DNA of 56,336 nucleotides, from positions 1 to 56,336 of the forward strand of contig JAFGSI010000057.1 in assembly GCA_016934715.1 (NCBI GenBank). Reading direction: 5' to 3'. The DNA is from Anaerolineales bacterium. Its GTDB lineage: Bacteria; Chloroflexota; Anaerolineae; Anaerolineales; Villigracilaceae. The translations under genes and the position numbers were made by a program. Positions 41,814-49,624 of the stretch are shown piece after piece; position 1 is the first letter of the stretch, and each line of letters opens with the position of its first letter. Below the pieces are notes generated by a model. That model was not told the origin of the DNA, did not search any database, and saw only the letters and a list, made by a program, of their open reading frames with translations.

Positions 41814-42310
41814 CAGGGATTCAGCCCAGACTCGACCTTTCCGAAGAACATGCCCGGGCCCTGGCCTGGCTGCTGGACAATGTCCCGCCGGCGGAACTGC
41901 TCTGGGCCCTGACCGGCTCGGCCGGATTGCGTCTGCAGGGCGTTGACCTGCAGGTCCACGACCTGGATATTCAGACCGATCAGCAGACAGTCTATGCCAT
42001 CGAGCAACGTCTGGGGTCGAAGGTGCACACCCCGGTTCGCTTGTGGGAATCGCCCGGGATGCGCTCGCTGGACGGTAAGGCCAGGGTCGCGGGGATCGAG
42101 ATTGAGCTGCTGGCCAATCTGGTCCACCGGCTGCCAGACGGTTCCTGGTCGAGCTTGACCGATTTCTCGCGCCTGGTCTGGCTCGACTGGCACGGCCGGT
42201 CGCTGGCGGTCTTCCCGCTCGAGAACGAGGCTGAGGCCTATGAAGCCATGGGCCGGGCTGAAAAAGCGGCCCTGATCCGCCAGACGATCCGGCATCTGCA
42301 GACAGGCTAG
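41810..42310 (+). CDS. Minimal nucleotidyltransferase-fold protein
   Basis: Predicted 166-residue protein of the polymerase-beta nucleotidyltransferase fold. LTGSAGLRLQGVDLQVHDLD gives the GS motif (36-37) and the D51/D53 metal pair; AGIEIELLANL offers the third carboxylate (E97 or E99). It resembles small aminoglycoside/lincosamide-type and AbiEii-like transferases at the level of fold only; no target can be named. It overlaps the upstream ATPase gene by ATGA and is followed by the second ATPase gene, so it is embedded in the exporter operon. Confidence 0.72.
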   Translation: MTGIQPRLDLSEEHARALAWLLDNVPPAELLWALTGSAGLRLQGVDLQVHDLDIQTDQQTVYAIEQRLGSKVHTPVRLWESPGMRSLDGKARVAGIEIELLANLVHRLPDGSWSSLTDFSRLVWLDWHGRSLAVFPLENEAEAYEAMGRAEKAALIRQTIRHLQTG

Positions 42311-42372
42311 CAGAGCGGATTCTCTGAGGTCCGGTCCTTTCGTGATCCTTCGTGTCAAGTGTGGAGATCCTG

Positions 42373-43284
42373 ATGCCTGAACCTGTCGTCATTGCTGAAA
42401 ACCTGACCCGCCGATTCGGCGATTTCGTCGCCGTCGACCACGTCAACTTCACGGTTGCGCCCGGCGAGATCGTCGGCTACCTGGGGCCGAACGGGTCAGG
42501 CAAGACCACCACCATCCGCATGCTGCTCGGCCTGCTGGAACCGTCCGAGGGACGGGCGAGTGTGCTTGGCTTCGATGCCTTTCGCCAGTCGGAGGAAATC
42601 CGTGCCCGGGCCGGTTACATGTCGCAAAAGTTCGCCCTCTACGATGACCTGACCGTCTGGGAGAATCTGGTCTTTTATGCCGGGGTTTATGGCATCCGTG
42701 AGAAGGAGCGCATCGAAGCGACCTTGGACCAGGTCGAAGTGGGGGAGCATCGCCTCGATCTGGCGCGCGACCTCTCGGCTGGCTGGCGCCAGCGCCTGGC
42801 CATGGCGATCGCCCTGGTCCACCGGCCGAAATTGCTCTTTCTCGACGAGCCGACCTCGGGGGTCGACCCGGCCGCCCGGCGGGTCTTCTGGGATCTGATC
42901 TATGCCCTGGCCGGGCAAGGCGTGACCATCTTCGTGACCACCCACTACATGGACGAGGCCGAGTACTGCGAGCGGGTCGGGATCATGCGTGAAGGCAAAC
43001 TGTTGGCCCTCGACACACCGGCAGTGCTCAAGGCCCGGGCCATCCCGGGCGACGTCTGGGAGGTGCATGCCTCGCCGCTGCAGGCCGCCCTGGATGCCTG
43101 CGAGACCGGCCGGGGTGTGCTGCGCGTCGGCCTGGCCGGGGATCACCTGCGGCTCATTACGGAGCGCGGCCTGCAGCAGGAACAGCTGCGGGCGGGACTG
43201 GCCGCCTCCGGATTGACGGTTGCTCGCCTGGAACGCGGCGAGCCAACTCTTGAGGATGTCTTCCTGGCACTGGCCAGGGACTAG
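42373..43284 (+). CDS. ABC exporter ATP-binding protein (second)
   Basis: Predicted 303-residue nucleotide-binding subunit. Walker A is GPNGSGKTTT, Q-loop GYMSQKFALYDDLT, Walker B LLFLDEPTSGVDP and H-loop VTTHYMDEAEY. The signature reads LSAGWRQRLAMA rather than LSGGxxQ. It is similar to the first ATPase at 40863; in E. coli YbhF both domains are in one chain. GGAG precedes the ATG at 42373. It is the last gene of the run. Confidence 0.92.
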   Translation: MPEPVVIAENLTRRFGDFVAVDHVNFTVAPGEIVGYLGPNGSGKTTTIRMLLGLLEPSEGRASVLGFDAFRQSEEIRARAGYMSQKFALYDDLTVWENLVFYAGVYGIREKERIEATLDQVEVGEHRLDLARDLSAGWRQRLAMAIALVHRPKLLFLDEPTSGVDPAARRVFWDLIYALAGQGVTIFVTTHYMDEAEYCERVGIMREGKLLALDTPAVLKARAIPGDVWEVHASPLQAALDACETGRGVLRVGLAGDHLRLITERGLQQEQLRAGLAASGLTVARLERGEPTLEDVFLALARD

Positions 43285-43317
43285 GGGAATTTATCGGCCT
43301 CGCCCGGCCCGGCGTGA

Positions 43318-43323
43318 TACAAT
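43318..43323 (+). promoter_or_regulatory. Extended -10 of the ydjM-like gene, leaderless
   Basis: TGATACAAT gives an extended -10 whose TACAAT ends 7 bases before the ATG at 43331, so transcription should start at the start codon itself. Confidence 0.5.
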
Positions 43324-43330
43324 CGGCGCC

Positions 43331-44029
43331 ATGAATTATGTTCATCATGCCGTCATCGGAGTCGGGACGGCCTCGCTGGGGGTGGCGGCAGCCGAACTGC
43401 TGGGGGCCCCGCTGGCCGTCCCTGCGGCAGTGGCCTTCGGGGCGGTGACTGTCATCCTGGGCTCGATCGCAGTCGACATCGACCATCCCAAGTCCTACAT
43501 CAGCAACACGATCCCAACCCGGGTGATACGCCTGGCAATCGCCGGGCTTTCCCTGCCGGCACTGGTCGCAGTGGGAGTCTACCTGACCACCCGTGATCTG
43601 CAGGGCGCCTGGACCCAGTTCACTGCGGCTGTATTCGGGGTGGCCATCCTGCGCTGGATGGCGGTCGCCATGGGCGCGGCCCTGGCGCTGATGGGACTCT
43701 CCTGGGTGCTCTGCAGGAGTTTGCATCACCGCGGTCCTCTGCATTCGCTGGTCTTCACTGCCGGGGTGACCCTGGTCGCCTGCCTGGCCTGCTGGGGCGT
43801 GGGGCTCTACTGGTGGTGGGGGCTGTGGTTCGGCTGGGGGTGGTTATGGCATATCCTGGCCGACGGTCTGACCGAGGCTGGTGTGCCGTTGTTGTGGCCG
43901 TTCCGGGATCAGCGTTTGCATGTCCTGCCGCGCTGGGGGCGGCGCATCGGACAAGTCCTGCTTTCGTTGGCAGCGATTCTCGGCATTGTGGGGTTGATCA
44001 CCCTGCGGTTGCACTCTTTCATCGATTAA
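43331..44029 (+). CDS. YdjM-like membrane-bound metal-dependent hydrolase
   Basis: Predicted 232-residue inner-membrane protein with about five helices. SIAVDIDHPKS, RSLHHRGPLHS and LWHILADGLTEAGVPLLWPF are the conserved metal-site motifs of the YdjM/PF04307 family. Some relatives are LexA-regulated or involved in lipid/phosphate chemistry; the activity here is unknown. There is no room for a Shine-Dalgarno between the -10 box and the ATG. Confidence 0.85.
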   Translation: MNYVHHAVIGVGTASLGVAAAELLGAPLAVPAAVAFGAVTVILGSIAVDIDHPKSYISNTIPTRVIRLAIAGLSLPALVAVGVYLTTRDLQGAWTQFTAAVFGVAILRWMAVAMGAALALMGLSWVLCRSLHHRGPLHSLVFTAGVTLVACLACWGVGLYWWWGLWFGWGWLWHILADGLTEAGVPLLWPFRDQRLHVLPRWGRRIGQVLLSLAAILGIVGLITLRLHSFID

Positions 44030-44037
44030 GATACAAT
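44009..44037 (+). promoter_or_regulatory. Promoter of the GNAT gene at 44074
   Basis: TTGCAC (44009-44014) and TACAAT (44032-44037) are exactly 17 bases apart and straddle the stop of the ydjM-like gene. Transcription would begin near 44044. Confidence 0.6.
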
Positions 44038-44073
44038 TTTTCTCATTCGTATTGGTATGAGGAGATCTTTCGT

Positions 44074-44586
44074 GTGAGAATTGAAGTCAAGGCCACCAAT
44101 CAGTTGACCCGCGAAGACAACGCCCGTATCGACTGCGTGGTGACCAGCGTTCTGTATCCGTATTTGTTTGGGGTGCAGTGGTCTGTGCCCGGCTGGAATG
44201 TTCTGGTCTGGGAGGATGGCGAACTGGTCAGCCACCTCGGGATCGTGGTCCGGGAGGCCAGCGTTGGCGGACAGCCGGTCAGACTGGGCGGCGTCGGGCA
44301 TGTGGCCACCAAGGTCGAGTGGCGCAAGCGCGGCTTTGCCAGTGCGGCGATGCAGACGGCTCAGGCCTATCTGTGCGAGCCGCTGGCGGTCGACTTCGGC
44401 CTGGTGATGTGCAATGACGAAATGGTTTCTTATTATGAGAAGTTCGGCTGGGAACGGGTTGCCGATTCCCTGCTGGCCGAACAGCAGGGGCGAAAAAAGG
44501 CCTTCGCCTATCCTGTCCTGACCCTGCAGGTCAACGGCGGGAAATGGCCGCCGGGCGAGATCGACCTGTGCGGTCTGCCCTGGTGA
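44074..44586 (+). CDS. GNAT family N-acetyltransferase (AAC(2')-like layout)
   Basis: Predicted 170-residue acetyltransferase. WNVLVWEDGELVSHLGIVVR, then VRLGGVGHVATKVEWRKRGF with the acetyl-CoA loop RKRGFA, and MVSYYEKFGWERV follow the order seen in aminoglycoside 2'-N-acetyltransferases and their many housekeeping relatives. A resistance role is not claimed. The GTG at 44074 is chosen because TGAGGAG lies at proper spacing and the fold begins just after it. It has its own promoter. Confidence 0.8.
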   Translation: MRIEVKATNQLTREDNARIDCVVTSVLYPYLFGVQWSVPGWNVLVWEDGELVSHLGIVVREASVGGQPVRLGGVGHVATKVEWRKRGFASAAMQTAQAYLCEPLAVDFGLVMCNDEMVSYYEKFGWERVADSLLAEQQGRKKAFAYPVLTLQVNGGKWPPGEIDLCGLPW

Positions 44587-44655
44587 GGGCGGAACGCCAG
44601 AACTGATCTGAGTAGAACGCGTGCGCCGTACTTCCCGGGCGCGTCACACGCATGC

Positions 44656-45075
44656 TTACTCCCCAACGATCTGAACGACCAGCTGTCTCTGCCGTGGGCG
44701 GATGTCGAAGTCGATATACAGGACCTGCTGCCAGGTTCCCAGGGTCAGGTGCCCGTCGACCAGGGGGACCGTCAGTGAGGGACCGAGCAGGGCGGCCCGC
44801 AGGTGCGAGTGGCCGTTGCCGTCGCCCCAGGCGGCCTCGTGGGCGTAATCGTGGCCCTGCGGGGCAAGCTGGTCGAACAGCCGCCGCAGGTCGGCCAGCG
44901 CCCCGGGCTCGTACTCGATGGTTGTCACCGCGCTGGTCGAGGAGGGGCAGAAGATGGTCAGCGTGCCGTTCTGCAGCCCGCTTTCCTGGATGGCGGCAGT
45001 TAATGCGCCGGTCAGATTGTGCATATCGGCGTTCCCGCGCGTCTCCAGCGAGATGGTCGTGGTTGTGACAGGCAT
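44656..45075 (-). CDS. YjbQ family protein (UPF0047)
   Basis: Predicted 139-residue cytosolic protein. LTIFCPSSTSAVTTIEYEPG, GNGHSHLRAALLGPS and LTLGTWQQVLYIDFDIRPRQ are the conserved blocks of the YjbQ family, whose trimeric members have weak thiamine-phosphate-synthase-like activity; the true role is unsettled. It is divergent from the dehydrogenase at 45197. Confidence 0.92.
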   Translation of the reverse strand: MPVTTTTISLETRGNADMHNLTGALTAAIQESGLQNGTLTIFCPSSTSAVTTIEYEPGALADLRRLFDQLAPQGHDYAHEAAWGDGNGHSHLRAALLGPSLTVPLVDGHLTLGTWQQVLYIDFDIRPRQRQLVVQIVGE

Positions 45076-45155
45076 GGGGCTTCCCTTTCCTGATGGTGAT
45101 GAACATCCTGATGAAAAACTGGCGAATGGTCATTGTGGCTGGCCGGGATTCTCTA

Positions 45156-45161
45156 TACAAT
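45156..45161 (+). promoter_or_regulatory. -10 box of the carboxylic-acid module
   Basis: TATACAAT lies about 36 bases before the ATG at 45197; a possible -35 TTGTGG (45134-45139) is at short spacing. Confidence 0.4.
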
Positions 45162-45196
45162 TATCCTGTATTCTGAATTCTACCCGAGGAGGCCAA

Positions 45197-46315
45197 ATGG
45201 CGAAATACAAACTAGCCTGGTTACCAGGTGACGGCATCGGGGTGGACGTCCTGGATGCCACCCAAATCGTCCTGAAGCGGATCGCACTGGACGCCGAGTA
45301 CATCCCTGGCGACATTGGCTGGGAGTTCTGGTGTCGGGAGGGGGAAGCCCTGCCTCAACGGACCATTGACCTGCTCAGGAACGTGGACGCGGCCATGTTC
45401 GGCGCCATCACCTCCAAGCCGGTCAAGGCTGCAGAGGCGGAACTGGTTCCCGAGCTGCGCGGCCAGGGTCTGGTCTACCGCTCGCCGATCGTCCGCATGC
45501 GCCAGATGTTCGACCTGTACATCTGCCTGCGCCCATGCAAGGCTTACCCGGGCAACCCGCTCAACTACCGGGACGACATCGACCTGGTCGTCTTCCGTGA
45601 GAACACCGAGGACCTGTACTCCGGGGTGGAATTCAATCCGGTCCCGGCCGAACTGGCCGAGGTATTGTTAAAACTCTCGAAGCCGTTCGCGGCCTTCAGG
45701 GAATACCCGCTCGACCAGCTGGCCATCTCCAGCAAGATCGTCACCCGCAAGGGTTCGGAGCGGATCATCCGGGCAGCCTTCGAGTTTGCCCGCCAGCATC
45801 ATCGCCGAAAAGTGACCGTCATTCACAAGGCCAATGTGGTGCGGGCCACCGAGGGCATGTTCCTGGATATTGCCCGGGAGGTCCATCAGGACTTCCCCGA
45901 GATCGAGATGGACGATGCGAACGTGGATGCCATCTGCATGTGGCTGTTGAAGAATCCAGGCAACTACGATGTGCTGGTGGCGACCAATATGTTCGGTGAC
46001 ATCATCTCGGACCTGGCAGCCCAGATGGTCGGTGGGTTGGGCTTCGGCTGCTCGGGCAACATCAGTGAGAACCTGGGAGTCTTCGAACCCAGCCACGGCT
46101 CGGCGCCCAAGTATGCCGGGCAGTACAAGGTCAACCCGATCGCGACGATCCTCTCGGCCCGGATGATGCTCGACTGGCTGGGCGAGACCGACAAAGCCGC
46201 CGCCATTGAGCGGGCCGTCGCGGCGGTCATCCAGGAAGGCCAGATTCGCACGTACGACATGGGCGGCTCGCACTCGACCCTGGAGATGGGCGAAGCGATC
46301 GCAGCGAAATTGTAG
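45197..46315 (+). CDS. Isocitrate/isopropylmalate family dehydrogenase
   Basis: Predicted 372-residue beta-decarboxylating dehydrogenase. LAWLPGDGIGVDV is the N-terminal signature, RMRQMFDLYICLRPCKAYPG the substrate-binding segment, LVVFRENTEDLYSGVEF the catalytic region with Tyr, VIHKANVVRATEGMFLDIA the catalytic Lys, and NMFGDIISDLAAQMVGG the metal aspartates. The substrate segment is neither the IPMDH form (LRxxxxLYANLRP) nor the classic NADP-IDH form, so isocitrate, isopropylmalate, homoisocitrate or another 2-hydroxy-dicarboxylate is possible. GGAGG precedes the ATG. It leads a run containing a lyase and a LeuC/LeuD-type hydratase. Confidence 0.9.
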   Translation: MAKYKLAWLPGDGIGVDVLDATQIVLKRIALDAEYIPGDIGWEFWCREGEALPQRTIDLLRNVDAAMFGAITSKPVKAAEAELVPELRGQGLVYRSPIVRMRQMFDLYICLRPCKAYPGNPLNYRDDIDLVVFRENTEDLYSGVEFNPVPAELAEVLLKLSKPFAAFREYPLDQLAISSKIVTRKGSERIIRAAFEFARQHHRRKVTVIHKANVVRATEGMFLDIAREVHQDFPEIEMDDANVDAICMWLLKNPGNYDVLVATNMFGDIISDLAAQMVGGLGFGCSGNISENLGVFEPSHGSAPKYAGQYKVNPIATILSARMMLDWLGETDKAAAIERAVAAVIQEGQIRTYDMGGSHSTLEMGEAIAAKL

Positions 46316-46561
46316 GTCACGCAAATTGTGCGACGGGTGGCGATGGTTGTCGGGCTCCCCGCGCGAGACCAGCAGCACTGTCCAGACTCTATCCACCCTG
46401 GCCAGTGGCGGCGATTCCATTCCCGAAAGGGGTACCATGCGTGCATCTCTCATGGCCATCAAGGAGATCCAGCCTTGCCCCATGTTGGGGCCGGGGACTT
46501 GTTCTCATCAATCAGTGGCTCTGGTATTGGCCACCTGCAAAATCCATGATCCCAGGAGCAT

Positions 46562-47494
46562 ATGAAAAAATCCACGGTTTTGCGTAAGGCGATTCTGGAA
46601 CGCCGGGCGGTGGTTGTCCCCGGCTGTCACGACGCCTTCTCTGCGAAGGTCATTGCCGACTGCGGCTTCGAGGCCATCCAGGTTTCGGGTTATGGACTGG
46701 CCGGTTCGCTGCTCGGTCGCCCCGATGTGGGCCTGGTGCAGATGAAGGACATCCTCGACATCACCTGGAACATCGATCAGGCGGTGGAGATCCCGGTCAT
46801 GGCCGATGTCGACACTGGTGGCGGGAATGCCATCAACGCGGCCTGGATCGTCGAGCGGCTGATCGGGATGGGTGTGGCTGGGATGAATATCGAGGACCAG
46901 GTCTTTCCCAAGCGCTGCGGTCACATGGCCGGCAAGGAGATGATCCCGGCTGAGGAGATGGCTGGCAAGGTGCGCGCCTGTGCAGCGAGCCGTGACCGGC
47001 TGGATCCCGACTTCATCCTCAACGCCCGCACGGATGCTTATTCCATCGCTGGCCTGGACGAGGCTGTCAGGCGCTGCAACCTGTACCTGGCGGCGGGCGC
47101 TGACCTGGTCTTTATCGACGGGATCAGGACGCGCCTCGACATCGAGCGGGCCGTGCAGGAGATCCGTGGCCCGCTGAGTGTCAACCTGATGGACGGTGTC
47201 TCGGGAATGAAGACCGAGATGATCTCAATCCCTGAACTGGCCCGCATGGGCATCGGGCGGGTCTCCATCCCGGTGGCGTCCATCATGGTGACCCACAAGG
47301 CGCTGAAGGCCTTCTTCACGGCGCTCAAGGCCTCCCCAACCGGTACGCTCCCCGGCCAGACCCAATGGCTCACTTCCTTCGAGGAATATACCGATTTCGT
47401 CGGCTTGAAGGAATACCGCCAGCTGGAAGATGCCTACCTGCCCCGCGAACGGATCGAGACCAAATACCGGGACGGGGAGCAGATCGTCGGGTAG
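46562..47494 (+). CDS. Isocitrate lyase/PEP mutase superfamily C-C lyase
   Basis: Predicted 310-residue TIM-barrel enzyme. VMADVDTGGGNA (D82/D84) binds magnesium and EDQVFPKRCGHMAGKEM carries the KRCGH motif (117-121) with the catalytic Cys found in isocitrate, methylisocitrate and 2,3-dimethylmalate lyases but not in PEP mutase, so a lyase is expected. NARTDAYSIAGLDEAVRRC and LSVNLMDGVSG are further family blocks. It would split a 2-hydroxy acid into pyruvate or glyoxylate plus a second acid. AGGAG precedes the ATG. The 246-base gap before it (46316-46561) holds no gene. Confidence 0.88.
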   Translation: MKKSTVLRKAILERRAVVVPGCHDAFSAKVIADCGFEAIQVSGYGLAGSLLGRPDVGLVQMKDILDITWNIDQAVEIPVMADVDTGGGNAINAAWIVERLIGMGVAGMNIEDQVFPKRCGHMAGKEMIPAEEMAGKVRACAASRDRLDPDFILNARTDAYSIAGLDEAVRRCNLYLAAGADLVFIDGIRTRLDIERAVQEIRGPLSVNLMDGVSGMKTEMISIPELARMGIGRVSIPVASIMVTHKALKAFFTALKASPTGTLPGQTQWLTSFEEYTDFVGLKEYRQLEDAYLPRERIETKYRDGEQIVG

Positions 47495-47721
47495 ATCGTT
47501 CCCGGCGGATGGAGCAACGCCGTTCTCCGGCCCGGGTTATCCTCAGCGATCCTTGACCGGGAAGTGCGAGTATTGATCAGGGCTTCTTCGCGCAAATGGC
47601 AGCAAGGCGCAGGAGGTCACGGAAGGTGCAAAGCTGGCACTTCAAGGATCAACGTCAGGCGAATTCGTGGACCTAACCTGATGATGGGTCGGGGTAGCTG
47701 AAATTGTCACAGGAGGCGACA

Positions 47722-49011
47722 ATGGGAATGACAATGGTAGAAAAGATCCTGGCCCGGGCCAGTGGACAGGCCGCTGTCCGGGCGGGCGAGGTGGTTGAGC
47801 CGGGTGTCGATCTGGCCATGTCGCACGAGAACGCCGCCCTGGTGATCAACCAGTTCCATGAGATCTACCAGGGTACCGGGCTGGAGGCCCAAGTCTGGGA
47901 TCCGTCGAAGATCGCCATCATCTTCGATCATCGCGTCCCGGCCGAGAGCGCCAAGACGGCCACCAATCAGAAAAAGGTGCGGGAGTTCGTCGCCGCCCAG
48001 GGCATCGCCCGCTTCCACGACATCCGCGGCGATGAGGGCGGCATCTGCCATCAGATCCTGCCTGAGAACGGCTATGTCCGCCCGGGGATGGTCGTGGTCG
48101 GTACCGACAGCCATACCACCAGCCACGGGGCCCTGGGCGCCTTCGCCTTTGGGGTTGGGGCGACAGAGATGGCCTCGATCTGGACTCTCGGGCGGGCACT
48201 CAACATCGAGGTTCCAGGGACGGTCAAAGTGATCGTCGAAGGCGTCTTCCCCGAGTACGTCCTGCCCAAGGACCTGATCCTGGCCCTGATCGGCCAACTG
48301 ACCGCCGAGGGGGCCAATTTTAAAGTGATCGAGTTTCACGGTGCGGCGATCCGTTCCATGCCGACCTCCGGCCGGCTGACGATCTGCAACATGGCGGTCG
48401 AGGCCGGGGCGACCTCCGGGATCGTTGTGCCGGATGACGAAACCCGCCACTACCTGCGGGAGGTGGCGGGCGTAGCCGAAGCGGTGCCGCTCCTCGCTCC
48501 GGATTTGGATGCGCCCTATGAGCGGACGATCGCGATCGATGCGGGGGCGCTTGTTCCGCAGATCGCCTGCCCGCACACCGTCGACAATGTGAAACCGGTG
48601 ACTGCTGTCGCCGGGACACCGGTCCAGCAGATCGTCATCGGCTCGTGCACCAACGGGCGCCTGGACGATATCGCCGTGGCGGCCGGGATCCTGGCGGGCA
48701 AGCAGGTCGCCCGCGGCGTGCGCATGCTGGTCTTCCCGGCCTCCGGGCGCATTTTCCAAGAGGCGATGAAGGCCGGCTACCTGACGACGCTGATGGAAGC
48801 CGGTGCGGTGGTGGCCAACTCGGGTTGCGGGCCGTGCCTGGGCGTCCACCAGGGGGCGCTGGGCGATGGCGAGGTGGCGCTCTCGACCACCAATCGCAAT
48901 TTCAAGGGCCGGATGGGCAACCCGAATTCCGAAGTCTACCTTTGCTCGCCTGCGGTGGCGGCAGCCAGTGCCGTGGCCGGAGTGATCACCGACCCCAGGA
49001 AGGGAGGCTGA
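47722..49011 (+). CDS. LeuC-like hydro-lyase large subunit (aconitase superfamily)
   Basis: Predicted 429-residue [4Fe-4S] subunit of 3-isopropylmalate dehydratase type. IIFDHRVPAESAKTATNQKK, VGTDSHTTSHGALGAFAFGV and the cluster cysteines in GSCTNGRLDD and NSGCGPCLGVHQG are present. The 420-residue form without the small domain is shared by LeuC, homoaconitase, dimethylmaleate hydratase and related enzymes. AGGAGG is 5 bases before the ATG at 47722 (another ATG is at 47728). The 227-base gap upstream holds a small GTGC/GCAC hairpin. The small subunit follows after one base. Confidence 0.9.
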   Translation: MGMTMVEKILARASGQAAVRAGEVVEPGVDLAMSHENAALVINQFHEIYQGTGLEAQVWDPSKIAIIFDHRVPAESAKTATNQKKVREFVAAQGIARFHDIRGDEGGICHQILPENGYVRPGMVVVGTDSHTTSHGALGAFAFGVGATEMASIWTLGRALNIEVPGTVKVIVEGVFPEYVLPKDLILALIGQLTAEGANFKVIEFHGAAIRSMPTSGRLTICNMAVEAGATSGIVVPDDETRHYLREVAGVAEAVPLLAPDLDAPYERTIAIDAGALVPQIACPHTVDNVKPVTAVAGTPVQQIVIGSCTNGRLDDIAVAAGILAGKQVARGVRMLVFPASGRIFQEAMKAGYLTTLMEAGAVVANSGCGPCLGVHQGALGDGEVALSTTNRNFKGRMGNPNSEVYLCSPAVAAASAVAGVITDPRKGG

Positions 49012-49012
49012 G

Positions 49013-49507
49013 ATGGGAAAGGTCGTGCTTAAACTCGGCGATGATATCTCGACCGACATTATTTATCCAGGCCGCTTCATGGCCACCGTCCTGCCGACGG
49101 AGACTCCCCAGTACACCTTCGCCGATCTGCCGGAGTTCAATGCCCGTTTGAAGGCCGGCGAGTTCCCACCGGGGAGCGTGATCGTGGCCGGGGACAACTT
49201 CGGCTGCGGTTCTTCGCGCGAGCAGGCCGCCTCCGGCCTGAAGGGGCCAGACCTGGTGATCGTGGCCAGGCACTTCGCCCGGATCTTCCTGCAGAATGCC
49301 ATCAACCTGGGTCTGCAGGTGGTCATCTGTCCGGAAATCGAAGCAAATGAAGAGGACGAACTCGAGATCCATGCCGACCGGGTGGTCAATCTGACCCGCG
49401 AGGAGTCGTTTGCGGTCGTCCCGTTGCCGGCGGCGCGTCAGGCGATCCTGGTCGCCGGGGGGCTGGTGGCCTATACCCGGCAGAGGCTGCTCGACGAGAG
49501 AAAATAA
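49013..49507 (+). CDS. LeuD-like hydro-lyase small subunit
   Basis: Predicted 164-residue swivelling-domain partner of the large subunit. DDISTDIIYPGRFMATVLP and GDNFGCGSSREQAASGLKG are the hallmarks of the small subunit. YLRG-type substrate loops that mark true isopropylmalate isomerases are not evident; the corresponding loop has a Phe-rich TFADLPEF. It begins one base after the large-subunit stop. Together they would hydrate or isomerise a hydroxy-di/tricarboxylate. Confidence 0.9.
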   Translation: MGKVVLKLGDDISTDIIYPGRFMATVLPTETPQYTFADLPEFNARLKAGEFPPGSVIVAGDNFGCGSSREQAASGLKGPDLVIVARHFARIFLQNAINLGLQVVICPEIEANEEDELEIHADRVVNLTREESFAVVPLPAARQAILVAGGLVAYTRQRLLDERK

Positions 49508-49624
49508 GATCTCTTTCCGCAAAGTCGAAACCGGCCGGGCACAGATTGGTGGTTGGATCGGTGCCCGTTTCTCCGATTCTATGGTTACAATAGAAGAGTA
49601 GGACCAGTCTCGAAAGGACCTGGC

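Noticed and set aside
46562-47494. PEP mutase or phosphonate biosynthesis gene
   Set aside because: The KRCGH motif with catalytic Cys marks a lyase, and no phosphonate genes are nearby.
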